A DNA stretch of 64,000 nt from Lepisosteus oculatus (GCF_040954835.1 NC_090709.1:44648490-44712489); one strand, 5' to 3'; positions 28,783 to 41,793 are shown, counted from the stretch's first letter. The notes: a model not told the origin generated them from the sequence alone. Numbers and translations: made by a program.

Positions 28783-30440
28783 GATTGTATTGCTAGTATT
28801 AATTGTCAAACGTTGCTTTGATGATTCTTCAGTCTCCATTTGAAGATATCTCTAGGCCGAGTCAGTCTTGGAGAAATGCTCATCTCCTGCTAACGTTACA
28901 AAATTGCCTTCTATACAAGGTAAAGGGTAATGAACACTGAGAGGTACAGGGTTTATAGTAACTTTAAAATCTTTACAAATGTGCACATCACCAACCTTTC
29001 CTCAGTTCAGAACTGGGACTGTTGGATTTCATTCCATTCAGATTTAGACAAGATTCCCATTTCCTCTAAATGTTGTAATTGTGGCTCCACCTTAAGACAA
29101 ATAACATATGGTACAGGGTGTCACGATCCATCTCATTAACTGCAGTTTTTGTGTTAATTTCCTTCAAGGTTACATTGACTTACTTAATTCCAAGTTTTGC
29201 ATTAGGAAACAACTGTGAAATTCTCTTTTTGGTGGGTTTGTTACTGGAAGAGCCTAGATTTAGTGCCCTGATGGAGCTCCCATCGAGGGGACTTTTTTTC
29301 AACCACTCATGACCTGACAATACAGACACCTCTTTTCCAGCAAATAAAGGTCTGCTTACGTGTTTTTACATTGGAGGCTACATTTCCTTTAATTTCCCAA
29401 GAGTCGGCACAGTCTCACCAGTGAAAGTTGTGTCTAGCTCCATTTCTAGTTTTACTCCAGACACTTCTGGTATTATCCAAATCATTCTCCTATCATCCTC
29501 CCTAATGCTATACAGTTGCAATCATCCCAGATCATCCCCAATTGAGTTTGTATCAGTATGTGATGCACCTTGTTCAATTTCAGAGTATGTGCTTTAGTGG
29601 TTTTGCTTTTTTCCAACACTGTTGCCTGTTTTTCTGGGATTTCATTTTCGCTGCTCTACACATTCTTAATGTAGCCACGTTTGTGGCAGTTTCCACAGTC
29701 TTTTTCTCTAAACCAACATGTGTCCCCAGTCAGTGGGGTCATGTGAGGATTTGCCACCATGAAAACAAGGCTGCCCTTTCCAGTATTTTTTAACAAAAAT
29801 CTTTTGTGTAACACATGCAACTATTTTCTGATGCAATTCGTTTGCATCTTTGGTAGCCATTTCCATCAAAATCACAATGTTTAAAGCGTGCCGCAGTGTT
29901 AAATTGTGCTCAGTGAGCAGCTGAGTCTGTGTGTTTTCACTGAGCAACCCACTCACCAGTCTGTCCATCAAAGCATTTGACAGCCCGGAGCCAAACTGAC
30001 ACTGTTCTGATGATCTATGTAGCGCTGCGAAGTATTCTGATATGCTTTCAGTCTTTCACTGGTTTCATTTATGAAATGGAAATCTCTCCACTATGATCAA
30101 TGGCTTTCAGCTCAAATGATTCCACAGGGCAACCACATTTTCTTTAAATGTCTTTTCAGAAGGTTTTGCCGGTGTCATATCGAATTAGGGGATACTATTG
30201 TGTATGCAGATAACATGGCTAAGGTGAATTTTTCTGCTTACCCATAAAATATTTCAGGCAAAGAAAAAAATACAGCAAACTATCTTTTTATATTTATTTT
30301 AGTTCCTCTCCAGGAGTTCGTTTCTTTAATGCACATTAAGACTGAATTCATAGGAATATGTAATTGCCGATTAACACCTCATTTCTCATAATTGTAATAC
30401 TTAAGTAACTGGTTTAAAGTATAATAAAAACAATGATACA
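28783..30440 (-). mobile_element. Ty3/gypsy fossil A (gag to RT piece), broken
   Basis: Minus-strand remnants include a gag segment ending in a degenerate knuckle (about 29970-29720), then protease/RT-like DNA toward 28783. The content overlaps fossil B (33684-34860) over most of its length, with the same orientation. Several breaks are present and no LTRs could be fixed. Its lower-coordinate side stops at the right end of the palindrome. Old, judged by divergence. Confidence 0.7.
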
Positions 30441-30839
30441 ATTGAACTATTCTTGCCTTGCCTTTCCTCTTCGTACTTGTCATATTGATGGTAATGCTGC
30501 ATAATTACAAGTGACCAGATCCCAAAGAGCAGCTCAGATGTGTGAGTTCATTTTGTGAAATTTTCTGCATTTTTTAAATTTGTATTTACACTACTTGTAT
30601 TTTTTTCACCACTGACTAGGTATACATGAATTTGTGTGAAAATGATGTAATTATGTAATTACACTACATAATTCATGATTATTTGAGTTTTTACAACTTT
30701 ACTTATATGCAGATACTACAGAATGTCTTTGCTATCTCATATTTAAATTTTAAGATTTTTTTTTGTATTGGAATGACTTCATTTTCATCACTTCTCCAAG
30801 CTCATGCTAAAGGTCTTGTCATCTTGTCCTGTGTTATAG
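30441..30839. other. AT-rich upstream flank of the zinc-finger exon
   Basis: Contains the likely intron end before the exon: a T-rich tract at 30755-30765 and TGTGTTATAG at 30830-30839. No other feature is seen. Confidence 0.45.
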
Positions 30840-32347
30840 GCTCAGAGGCCAGTGCTCTCCCTGATGCTGGGGAAAGTGCTCCTCTTGAAGAGCAGCACAG
30901 TAAGGAGGAGTGGGGCTCCAGTCTGATGCAGGATACAGGTCTCACTACTGCAGAAGGGACAGAGACACCTAATGAGCAGCACACAGAGAGCAGACAGAGT
31001 GTTGAGGATCTGGACTCTGTGCCTGTGATTAAAACAGAGCCTGAGAGTGAGACAGCTGGGTTCTTAGTATTTGATGATTTTACAGGGAAAGTTAATATTC
31101 TGGACAATAATACTATTACAATAAATTTCAATGCTCTAGAATCTCTGTCTATACAGAGGCTCAAAGAGGAGGAGCTGAATGACCTGGATGGGTTTAATCT
31201 CACAGAGCAGAACGTTGAGCCCCAGTTGATTGACCCTGCAGAGCAGCAGACTGATATACCTGGTGAAGAGAACAGTACTGAGTCACAGCACACAATGGAG
31301 AGTCATTATAGGGAGGAACAACAACAACTCCAACAGGGCTTGATGATAATAAGGCCTTGTTCCGTTAAGGTGGAGAGACTGTCATTGCAGAAGTGGTTTA
31401 AACAATCGGATAATCCCTTAGTATCAAAGGACTTTGTAGAGAAGTGTAATCTGAACACTAAGAATATTGCAAAGCATATAAAAGAACTAGAGTTGGTCTC
31501 TGTACAAGGGTGCAGGGAAGAGGGAGAGAAGGAATTTAATGTTTTCAGTCTAAGGGAGCAGGAAAGTGGGTCCCAGCTGATTCAACCTGCAGAGCAGCAG
31601 ACTGATATATCTGGCGAAGAGAACAGCACTGAGTTACAGCACACAGAGGGGGATCAGGACCGAGAGGAAAGAGAGGAACAACAGGGAGGCCCACAGGACT
31701 TGATAAGAATGATCCCTTCTTCTGCAAACATGCAGAGATTGTCAGTGCAGCAGACTAAAGCCCAGAAACTTAGGAAGACTCATCCCAAATCTTGTTCAGA
31801 TAAAGTGGTGAAAATGTCTGTTCAGCACAAACGACAACAATGTTTTCGGCAACCAAGTAAATTAAAAAGTCACCAGCGCACTCATACTGGTGAGAAACCA
31901 TTAACCTGCAGTCAGTGTGGGAAAAGATTTAATCGGGCAAGTCATTTAAAAACCCACTTACGAATTCACACAGGAGAGAAACCATTCACCTGCCGCCATT
32001 GTGGGAAGAGTTTTAATAGGGCAAGCAGTTTACAAAAACACCAACTCATTCACACAGGTGAGAAACCATTTAACTGCAGTCAGTGTGGGAAAAAGTTTAC
32101 TCAGAAAAACCATTTAAAAACCCACCAGCTTAGTCATACAGGAGAGAAACCATTCAGCTGCAGTCGGTGTGGGAAAACGTTTACTCAGAAAAACCATTTA
32201 AAAACCCACCAGCTTAGTCATACAGGAGAGAAACCATTCAGCTGCAGTCAGTGTGGGAAAAGTTTTAGTCTGCAACGCAGTTTAAAAACACACCAGCTTA
32301 TTCACAGAGGAGAGAAACACATGATAAGATGGTACACAGAAGTTTAG
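30840..32347 (+). CDS. C2H2 zinc-finger protein, terminal coding exon
   Basis: The frame is open from 30683, but the first ~50 codons ([20 protein letters not shown]..) look like translated intron. A good acceptor, TGTGTTATAG, puts the exon start at 30840 (..[18 protein letters not shown]). Earlier exons were not found. The exon codes about 500 aa. An acidic N-terminal part holds VIKTEPESE and two copies of a ~30-residue block ([40 protein letters not shown]) 115 residues apart. One degenerate finger ([16 protein letters not shown]) and five full C2H2 fingers with TGEKP linkers follow (about 31907-32320). The protein is probably a nuclear DNA-binding factor. No KRAB domain is visible. It lies between two gypsy fossils. 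Confidence 0.88.
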
Positions 32348-32427
32348 AGTTGTACAATGATTTATGAATTTGAAACTTCAAATACTTGTTTTTTTTCTAA
32401 TCTATTGCACCATGGCTAGATTCATGA

Positions 32428-32433
32428 AATAAA
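32428..32433 (+). other. Polyadenylation signal AATAAA
   Basis: AATAAA lies 81 bp after the zinc-finger stop codon, a fitting distance for a short 3'UTR. Confidence 0.55.
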
Positions 32434-32439
32434 TGAATA

Positions 32440-33683
32440 TCTGAGGTGTTTAACCTCATAGCAGAAGTCACAGATTGGGTGTCTTTACGGGTTTTACATT
32501 TACAACACCCTCAAGTTAAACTTACATCATCATAAACAACACATTTAAAAAAATACAAGTGATACACTTGTGCATGTAAGCTCCAACATTCTCTATATCC
32601 AGCCATTAAATTTATTTTCACGGTAGTGAAACTATGTTTTTATATAACATTGTTTACCTTTTTGCTTAGAAACATTATCAATATGAGTTTCGCTCTTCAA
32701 ACCTGAGTACTTTCACAACAGAAATGTGGATTTCACCTCTGCTTCAAGCATAATAAGTTCAAACTCAGGTGTATATGTATTCAGGGTATGTTTTTACTGT
32801 TGAATTTCTTAGCCTGTTATTTTCCTCCTGTTGTGTAGTGTTACGTTTGGCAGGGGCAGATGAATGGTAGCTCTTCCAGTTCAGACAGTTTACGTTCTCT
32901 GGAGTGACTGAGCTCCACAGCTGCACTTTGTCTTGTCTGTTCAGCTCTGATTGAGGTTTTCTTTTTAGATTCTTAATGTTGCTTTAGCTTCACAGAAAGC
33001 TCTTCATCTTCATCTTCATCAAGTTCAGGTTGAAAATCCCTATAACTAGACATCAATACATTGCAGTTTTTGAGGTTCACTGTATGTTCTTAATGGACTC
33101 TCATATTTAAACATGTGAGTTTCCCGTTTCATTTCTTTGTCAAAGTTCAGTTTGATTGTGTTGCAGAATGAGAACTCATCAGCTACATATGTGTCATCTA
33201 ACCTTGTAATGCAATTAAACACACCTGCTTATGCATGATGTATCAGCAGTGTATTCTTCTGAAACTTCACGTCCATTCACCTTTTAATTAATAAGTGCAT
33301 GGCTGAGGTCATTCACCCATTTGGTCAACTCTCAAATGAAGGAATTCTGTATCATATATATCATGAGTACACTGTCCCAGAAAAAAATATTCAAATGCCA
33401 GAACACATTTTTATATCAGTGGTTCTTATCTGCTATACTGCAGTTTTATTGCAGCCTGTACCCCCTTTGGTTCTCAAAATCTAAAAATAAAAGAGTTTTT
33501 TAATCAAAGTAGTGTTTACTAAAACAGATTTCAAACCAATGAGTTTAATAAAACAACATAGTTGTGAAACATTTTGTAGTTGTGGTGCTCTCAACACTAC
33601 TTTCACTTCTTCCTGTGCCTCTTGAAGGCCATCATTGTTAATCACGTGAGATTTCTCTTTAAGGAAATTCACACTTGACATAT
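32440..33683. other. Non-coding stretch with decayed repeat DNA
   Basis: No intact gene. Minus-strand translation near 33010-32850 gives an acidic run and Arg/Gln-rich pieces that may be retroelement debris. I cannot place them. Confidence 0.3.
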
Positions 33684-34860
33684 TTAGATATTAGTCTTGT
33701 CTCTGAGCCTGGTAAGTGTTCTATCTATTTTTTTTAAATGTTCTCCATCCTTCACAATAATGTCGTCCAGATAACGCTGTGTACCTGGAGTTCCCTGCAG
33801 GGCTTGTTCCATCACCCTCTGCCATAGAGCTTGAGCCCCAGAAACTAGGTGATTGTATTGAAACAGGCCTTTGCTAGTATTAATTGTCAAACATTGCTTT
33901 GATGATTCTTCAATTTCCATTTGAAGATATCCCTGGGCCGAGTCAGTCTTGGAGAAATGCTCACCTCCTGCTAACGTTACAAAATTGCCTTCTACACAAG
34001 GTAAAGGGTAATGAACACTGAGGAGTACAGGGTTTATAGTAACTTTAAAATCTCTACAAATGTGCACATCACCAGCCTTTCCTCAGTTCAGAACTGGGAC
34101 TGTTGGATTTTCTCATTCCATTCAGATTTAGACAAGATTCCCATTTCCTCTAAATGTTGTAATTGTGACTCCACCTTAAGACAAATAACATATGGTACAG
34201 GGTGTCGCGATCCATCTCATTAACTGTAGCTTTTGTGTTAATTCCCTTCAAGATTGCAATGCCTTCCTTATTTCCATGTTTTGCATCAGGCAATAACTGT
34301 GAAATTCTCTTTTTAGTGGGTTTGTTACTGGAAGAGCCTAGATTTAGTGCCCTGATGGAGCTCCCATTGAGGGGACTTTTTTTCAACCGCTCATGACCTG
34401 ACGATACAGACACCTCTTTTCCAGCAAATAAAGGTCTGGCTTACGTGTTTTTCAATTGGAGGCTACATTTCCTTTAATTTCCCAAGAGTCGGCACAGTCT
34501 CATCAGTGTAAGTTTCAAAAGGGCTGACCTTGTGTCTAGCTCCATTTCTAGTTTTACTCCAGACACTGCTGGTATAATCCAAATTATTCTCCTATCATCC
34601 TCCCTAATGCTATACAGTTGCAATCATCCCAGATCATCCTCAATTTAGTTTGCATCAGTTTCAGATGCGTCTTCTTCAATTTCAGAGTCTTTATGTGCTT
34701 CAGTGGTTTTGCTTTTGTCCACACTGTTGCCTGTTTTTTCTGGGATTGCATTTTGGTTCCTCTCCAGGAGTTAGTTTCTGTAATGCACATTAAAACTAAA
34801 TTCATAGGAAGACTTAATTGGCGATTAACACTCAATTTCTTATAATTGTAATACTTAAGT
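33684..34860 (-). mobile_element. Ty3/gypsy fossil B (RT piece), broken
   Basis: The minus strand encodes RT-type sequence with KTDSAQGYLQMEIEESS and QRYLDDIIV (YLDD active site) near 33750-33950. The rest runs in parallel with fossil A. No LTRs are visible and it has several breaks. Same orientation as A, so the two bracket the zinc-finger exon as direct repeats. Confidence 0.8.
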
Positions 34861-34963
34861 AAACCTGAAATTCAGAATTGCGCGTTTACTACTTGCTAAC
34901 AGTGCTTGTGTGAGTCTTTTGTTTTTGTTTGGGAGATGCAAATAATTGTAATACTTATGTAAA

Positions 34964-35025
34964 CCTGACTGAGGTCAAACCCGTGACCTTCTGTTTACAA
35001 GACATAGATTTGCCACTACGCCGAC
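34964..35025 (-). pseudogene. tRNA pseudogene, Thr(TGT)-like
   Basis: The minus strand has TCTTGTAAACAGAAGGTCAC, then GGGTTTGACCTCAG. The anticodon loop would carry TGT and the B box is degenerate. The acceptor stem does not pair. Confidence 0.5.
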
Positions 35026-35133
35026 ATGTTCAAGTGCTTTCACTTTTTTTCCTCTCATGAGCATCGTGCTGGTATTTTTTTTTTCATCTCAGAGCGGTGT
35101 GTCCAAGGGGCTGTATAAGGAGAAGGCTCTTCT

Positions 35134-35207
35134 GGTGCCTTGGCTTAGTTGGTTACAGCACCCATCTACTAAACAGAAGGTTCTGGGTTTGAATCCCACT
35201 GGTGCCT
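35134..35207 (+). pseudogene. tRNA-Thr pseudogene
   Basis: GGTGCCTTGGCTTAGTTGGT .. CTACTAAACAGAAGG .. GGTTTGAATCCCACTGGTGC follows tRNA-Thr(AGT) along all 74 nt. The anticodon triplet reads ACT instead of AGT, and the D and anticodon arms have changes. The flank after it (TTCTTCCTGTCT) matches that after the tRNA-Thr genes at 50 and 53 kb. Confidence 0.8.
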
Positions 35208-35308
35208 TTCTTCCTGTCTGGTTGTGTTGAATGTGACATTTTGGACAATCACAAAAATTCATACACATTGAGGAAGATGAAATTCAATTCTGGTTGTCAC
35301 GTGCATGA

Positions 35309-35382
35309 GTCTCTAAGGCGTAATCAGTTAGTATGTTTGAGTGTTAACCGAAAGGTAGGTGGATCAAACCTACCAAGAGAGG
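35309..35382 (+). pseudogene. tRNA-Asn pseudogene
   Basis: GTCTCTAAGGCGTAATCAGT .. GTGTTAACCGAAAGG .. GGTGGATCAAACCTACC is a decayed tRNA-Asn(GTT) over its full length. It follows the tRNA-Thr pseudogene in the same order as the Thr and Asn-like pair in the 50 and 53 kb units, so this is an old copy of that cluster. Confidence 0.8.
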
Positions 35383-36258
35383 CACTTCTGGGATTTTGAT
35401 ATAAACATTGTCCTTAACCCTCTTTATATTCAGATTTGTTGAAGAACTTGACAAGCATTACTAAGTTACTATTATAAGGTTAGCACTGTACAGATGTATT
35501 TTGGTATTTTGGCATGTTTACCTTAATTTTAACCCTTAAGTTTCAAGAAACTATGAAAAAAAGCGACATTAATAGCAGAGGATTTTGATTTTTGACATTT
35601 GCACCTCAAATATTCACTCGTCCACGCACGAAGAAAACACAGGAATGTATTGAGTCTCATGATGAACATCTTCTGTGAAATATAATGAGTAAACATCATA
35701 AGACAACAGAAAGAGAGAGTGGAAAGTGGGAATGTTGCATAAGGGTGTGATTTGTGTAGTTAATAAAACAGTCAAAAGAATATGAGAATGGTTCTTTATT
35801 AAGATACACAACATTTATGGCGACGAGAAACGAGTGCTTGACGAACTCAAAGCAAGCAGAACACTGCAGATTCTAGTTCTCTTGCTGGTGGAACCACACT
35901 TTTGAATTTTCGGACTGTTGGTTTAGCTGCGCCATGGAAGATAAGGCAGCCACGCCAAGAACCCTTGGTCATGCCCAGCTTTCTCCACTGCTTCCACTGA
36001 ACCTTGAGCTCCGGATTTGAATACGGAATACAAGATGTGGATGGAGGCGTACAGATTTTTTTAAATAGCCAGTGGATCTATAGGAGCTCCAGATGCCGTG
36101 AATCATGCTACCTTACTGCACTGTAATCCTGTGCAGTGGATTTTCGCCAACCTCTGTGGAGAAAAAGGTACATATGAACAGACTGTAGCTGCCTTAGACG
36201 CTTACTTTACACTGCAGAGAAATGTGGTTTTGGAATAGCATAAATTTAGACAAGGATC

Positions 36259-38043
36259 TGTAAGGAATCCCCCACGAATAGGTATGCAGATCGTATGCAG
36301 ACGCAGGACCAGGTAGATATCAAAACAGGCGTACAATCCAAAACGTCAGGCGAGATCGTGGTCGAAAGGTAGTTCAAAATCCAGGAGATCAGAAGAGAAT
36401 GTACATAGCCAAAATGTAATGGTAGTGGCTCTCTGAAGGCACCAGTTCTGTAGGGTTTGGGCATTTACTGTGACAATTATTAATTGTAGCAGTAAATCAC
36501 AAAATTGATTCTTTTGATGGCTTTAGAATCCAACCATGCGACATAACTCAAACAACGCACACACACAGGTACTAATACACGAGGATACATTTATTAATAC
36601 ATAGAATATGCATGTAAAACTAACAGATCTTACCGAGAGGGTTATCAGAATACAAAAGGTATATATTCAGTCAGTTACAAAGAGTTACATATATCAAGAG
36701 GACATACGTTCAGTATATCATTCATTAAGACTGTTTCATAAATGAACTTGGTTATAACTTCTACATTAGATACTCAAAACAAGTATATAACTCTTAGGAA
36801 TTAAATTGATATCAACTGGTTGGGATAACAATTGAATTCTCAAGCAGTAATGCATTGAAGTTGAATACTCATCCAATCTCTGGGGATTCAGAGCTCCTGT
36901 GGGCACAAAGAAACAGTTGCAGGCTGTTGCTGTCCAATCCGCGCTCTCTGGCTCGGTGCCAGGCTGTGCTGTGCGGCTTGCGACGGTGCACTGCAGATGC
37001 TCACTGACTGGCTAGTTAGTGTTGGCTTTAACTAGCAAAGTTTGTGCACAGGAGAAAAGATGACTGTGGGTCCCAGCAAGTCAGGAAGAGGACCGGTTCG
37101 TTCCTGATGAAGAGCTAGTTCTGAATAGTGATTCAGCTGTCCACAGTTCCGACCTGTTCACGAGGCCTGCTGCTGATGCTAACCTTGGGTGGATCCTCTG
37201 GTTACTCTCTTGCAACCTCCGCTCTAGACTCTTAGAACAAAGGAAAGTTCTGGCACTCGGACACACTGGCCGTTCCGTGGTTGTCCGGGCTGAGTCTCAG
37301 GATGGTCAGGAGGCGCGCTGTGAGAATGTCCTGCCCTTGGGAGCCTTCTGCTCCTGGGCCGTCCTGCCCTGGATTTCTCTTTTGAATTCCCTTTAGAAAA
37401 GTCCACAGAATTCTCACAGAATCCCCCTCTGAATCTCCCAGGCTCTCTGTGTTGCCTGTTTTTACCTGGAGGAACTTCAGCTCATTCATTGGCTGAAAGT
37501 TCCATGGGCATCAGAGTCCCACGTGGGTTACTCGGCCCTACCAGTCCCTGATTGGTTGATCAAGGTGAGATATGAGTAACTTACTCCTGACACTTAGTAA
37601 TGCAGTCCAGATGTCCATCTGGCACTCCCTAGACAGATACGCGCCAATAGATGACCATTGATCATGATAGGCAGGCTTAGCTAAGTGCATCCCCCTTTGG
37701 GAGCTGTCCTTTATCAAAGGAACCTTAAATCAGCCTGCATGAATAGTTTCTCTGTGGCTGCACCACAGAGATGAACAGAGAAATGGGGCCTTATTTGGGA
37801 AAGCTCAGAAACACTTAATTCTGCCTTATTAATAAGCCTCGCCGCTACAAGAATATTACAATCCAAATCAGTAGGCAAGGTTCAAGGTCAAGGGCCAAAA
37901 GGATAGTTCAGAAACCAGGAGAAGTATAGTAAGCGAGGTACAAAGAAAGGCGAGGTAGAGCTCTCTAAGAGAAGACTCAATTGTTATTTTCAAACTGCTG
38001 CTGGCACTGGTTAGTTTATCTGGGCTGGCTGGCGGTTGTGACA
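36259..38043. mobile_element. Solo LTR-type insertion in the gypsy gag, itself split by another element
   Basis: The insert begins TGTAAGGAATCC and ends GGCGGTTGTGACA, flanked by GGATC (36254-36258) and AGATC (38044-38048), a near-perfect 5 bp target duplication. Without the inner element it is about 380 bp. TG..CA ends and size fit a solo LTR. It is younger than the gypsy element and older than the inner insertion. Confidence 0.75.
36449..37849 (-). mobile_element. 1.4 kb LTR-like repeat (same family as 48019-49378), minus orientation
   Basis: Read on the minus strand it runs TGTAGCGGCGAGG.. to ..CCAAACCCTACA and matches the 48019-49378 repeat along its length. A short stretch beyond its end (GAACTGGTGCC) is also shared with the element at 45-49 kb, so a little of the interior may be present. 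Innermost layer of the nest. No gene is seen in it. Confidence 0.75.
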
Positions 38044-41000
38044 AGATCTCAGTCTCAGGACGAGTCTGTTGATGCTTTTGTAAATGCACCAAGAGAACTG
38101 GCCAAATCATGTGACTTTGAAGGATTGGAAGCTGACATGTTAAGAGATCGACTTTAGAAAGAGCTCTTACAGTTGCTAGAATTTATGAAGCAGCTCAAGC
38201 AGAATCAAAAAAATGCTTTCTAACCACAGTGACAAAGCTAGAGAGAGTCATGTTTACTTCAAAAGAAACATTGAACGGGTTGCTCTCTCAAACTTTAGAA
38301 ACAAAAGCTGAGCAGCAGGACGCAGTCAAGTTACAGACATAGAAGAATAGGGGATGGCTGACATTACATAACTGACATTAGAGGTGCGGACTACCAACGC
38401 ACAAAGCAGATGAATGCGAAGCAGAAGTAACAAAATGTCTACACTGTAAGAAAACAGGTCATTATGCACCAGAGTGTTTAGAAAGAAAATCAGTTTCCAA
38501 AAAGAAAAGAAAGTTAATACAAATAAGGAAGGGACAAAGCTTAAAAAAACGGATAAACCAGTGAGCGCAGTTCAAGAACCTTCTTCAGACTCAGATTAAT
38601 TTGTTTATTCCATTGACCCTGAAGGTAAAGAAACTGTTCAAATAAATGGCCAAGAGATAAAAATGGTGATAGATACAGGAAGTGGAAGAAACCTCATTGG
38701 AGTAGAACGTTTCAAGAAAGTGTTTGCACACAGAACTAAACTTAAGCAGACTAATAAGAAATGCTATGCCTATGCACAAATTAGTCCACTTCAGTGTGTT
38801 GGCTACTTTGAGGCACAGCTGAAATGGTAGGAAAATGTTATAAAGGACAAAGCCTATGGAACTGAAGGACATGTAGAACAGTTGTTGGGAAGAAAAGCAT
38901 GTTTTGATCTGAAGATTCTGAATGTAAGAGACACTGTCAATGTGGTTGACCAGTCCTCAGAGAGGTTTCAGCAGTTAGCACAGGAATATGAGTCACTCTT
39001 TAAAGGTTTAGGACAGATCAAGGTTACAGTAGATGAGAAAGTTTTGCCAGTAGCTCAAAGTCTGAGACGAGTACCCTGTCCAGTGATAGAAGCTGTTAAT
39101 CAGGAGTTAGATAAAATCCTGGATGATGGAATTATTGAAGAAGTGAATCAAGGTGCAGATGGATCTAAAATATTCTGATAATACCTAAAAAGACACCAAT
39201 GATGTGAGACTGTGTGTGGATCTGTGAGAAGTGAATAAAGCAGTAATCAGAGAGAGACATCTAGTACCAACGGTTGACAGCATATTGCAAGCAGTGCAAG
39301 GAGCCAAAGTTTTTGCAAAGTTAGATGTTCGAAAAGGATTCTGGCAAGTTGAGTTGGCCCTGGCATCAAGACACCTTGCTACCTTCACCACACACAGGGG
39401 TTGTTACCATTTCAGAGTAGTTCCTTATGGCTTGTCTAGTGCCCCAGAGGCCTATCAGAAGGCTATGGACTCGATGTTGTGTGAAATGCCAGGTGTTGTA
39501 TGGTATATGGATGATGTTGTAGTACATGCGGAAAATGAAGAACAACTTGAACAGAGGCTCAGGCAAGTATTCCAAAGATTCCAAGACAGAGGCTTAACTT
39601 TAAATAAAGATAAGTGCATCTTTGGCCTAAAAGAGATCAAGATACTGGGACATTTGGTCACTGCAGAAGAAATAAAACCAGACCCGAAAAAGGTGAGAGC
39701 TGTTTGCAGTGCACCGAGACCTGAGAATGTTGCGCTTCTGCACTTGTTCTTAGGCACTTGTGGATTTTTGATTAAATTAATTCCTAGTTATGCAGATATA
39801 TCAGAACCCTTAGAAAACTAACGAGGAAAGGACAGAAGTGGGAATGGACATCGGAAACTGAGAAAGCCATTGCCGAGTTGAAAAGAGCACTTGTAACTGA
39901 ACCATGTCTGGCATACTTCAAACTAGATGCGTCAACAGTAGTGATCAGTGACGCGAATCCTGTAGGACTTGGAGCAGTATTGCTACAAAGACAAGAAGAT
40001 GGACAGAACAAACCAGTGGCATATGCAAGTCGCTCACTTACCCCAACAGAAAGGCATTACTCACAAATAGAGCGTGAAGCCTTGGGTTGTGTTTGGGCAG
40101 TGGAACATTTTAGGACATATTTATGGGGAGGCAAGTTCATATTTCATATGGATCATAAACCCCTCATTTATATGTTCAATCCCAAAAAGGCAACATTGTT
40201 ACCACCCAGGATACAAAGACTTGGATTGAGATTATGGCCTTATGATTACAAAATTGAACACATAGTAGGGAAAACCAATGTCGCAGACTCATTGTCACGT
40301 CTTCCTTTACCAGACACAGAAGACACTGGTTATGAAGACACCTATGTTGATAGAGTGCTTTCAATCAGCACTTATGAACTGCATGCACTGACACTTGAGG
40401 AACTTAAACAAGCAACAAACGAAGATGACACATTGAAATTGTTGATGTCCATAGTGGAAAAAGGACAATGGCCTAACCCAATTCCAGACGAACTGCAGCC
40501 ATACCACAGGTGTAAGTTGGAGTTATCTACATATGATGGACTGCTTTTAAGAGGACAGAGGATTGTGTTACCGAAAACAAAAATCGGACAAGCACTGAAA
40601 ATAGCACATGAGACACATCACGGTGTAGTTTGTACAAAACAGTACCTGAGAAGCAACTTTTACTGGCCCAACATGGACAGTGATGTTGAAAGACTAATCA
40701 GGAATTGTTCCACTTGTGTGTTGAATCCGCCACAGCAGGAGGATCAACCTCTCCAACCACTTGAATTACCACCAAGGCCTTTGACAAAATTGGGCATTGC
40801 CCTGGTAGGTCCCATTCAGAATTAATACATATTGACTGTCATAGACTATTATACTTCTTAACCTGAGGCGGTTGTTGTATCAGACATATCTTCAGCCACA
40901 GTTATTAGAGAGCTGATGAACATCTTTGCACAATTTGTTTATCCACTAGAGGTAGTAATAGATAATGACAGGCAATTCATAGGACAGTTGTTTGAATCAT

Positions 41001-41793
41001 TTCTGACTAATTGTGGAATTAAACACATCCGTGCATCACCTTACTATCCGAGATGTAATGGCAAAATTGAAAGATTTCACAGATACCTGAAAAAGGCCTT
41101 AAGAGCAGCTGTGACAGAAGGAAAAAAGAGAGAGAGGAACTCCCTAAGATTCTGCTGACACACAGGGCATCTGGAGAAACCCCAGCTAATCTTATCTTTG
41201 GGCGTGATATCTGGACTAAACTACCAAACTTGGAAAAGAAAGAAGAAGAGCCAAGGGACATTCAAAAGACAAAAGATATCCATAGACATCATGAGGAGTA
41301 CGCATACAAAATGAAGGGATGTAGTATAGTGTATAGACATCGCGAGACAACAGAACGAGAGAGTAGAAGGCGGGAACATATGGTGTGAGAGCGTGATTTG
41401 TGTAGTTAATAAAATAGTGTAAATCATATAAGAAAGGCTCTTTATTAAGATACACAACATGCTCGATAAGCTACTGGACACACCCGCCCCTCCCCACACA
41501 GACCGTGGAAAAGCCCCCGAGTGGGAGGGCTCTCTCTTCCTCCCAGGAGCTCTTGGACACGATGCACAGACAGAGCGCGGGGAGCCGCCGCCTGCAAACA
41601 TGGCTCCAGGCAGGACTCCACTTTGCAGGAGCCGCAGAGCAGAGGAGATGGGGGCAGGTTAGCTCCTGTGCAGAGACTTGAGCTGTTGTTGCTGCGGACG
41701 CTGTCATTTCTTTTTACGGGGTAGGACATCAGGAAGCACATTGAAGCGCTGCGACATGCACTGTACAGATCCCGCCACTACTGGGCCCTATTT

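Larger units (their letters stand above)
35674..41459 (+). mobile_element. Ty3/gypsy retrotransposon with 140 bp LTRs, broken, with nested insertions
   Basis: LTRs of about 140 bp lie at 35674-35813 and 41320-41459 (TGT..ACACAACA; both hold GTGATTTGTGTAGTTAATAA and TTTATTAAGATACACAACA). A TGGCGACGAGA primer-site-like motif follows the left one. Parts in order: gag (about 35900-36250, then 38045-38500, with a CCHC knuckle), protease (DTGSGRNLIG, ~38670), RT ([10 protein letters not shown], ~39510), RNase H (~39930-40300), integrase with its zinc region (~40610-40720) and core (~40930-41150). It has several breaks. The LTRs differ noticeably, so it is not recent. The gag region carries two further insertions, listed separately. 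Confidence 0.9.

Noticed and set aside
30683-30839. ATG at 30683 as the start of the zinc-finger protein
   Set aside because: The first ~50 codons are hydrophobic, AT-rich and end at a textbook acceptor; they read as intron.
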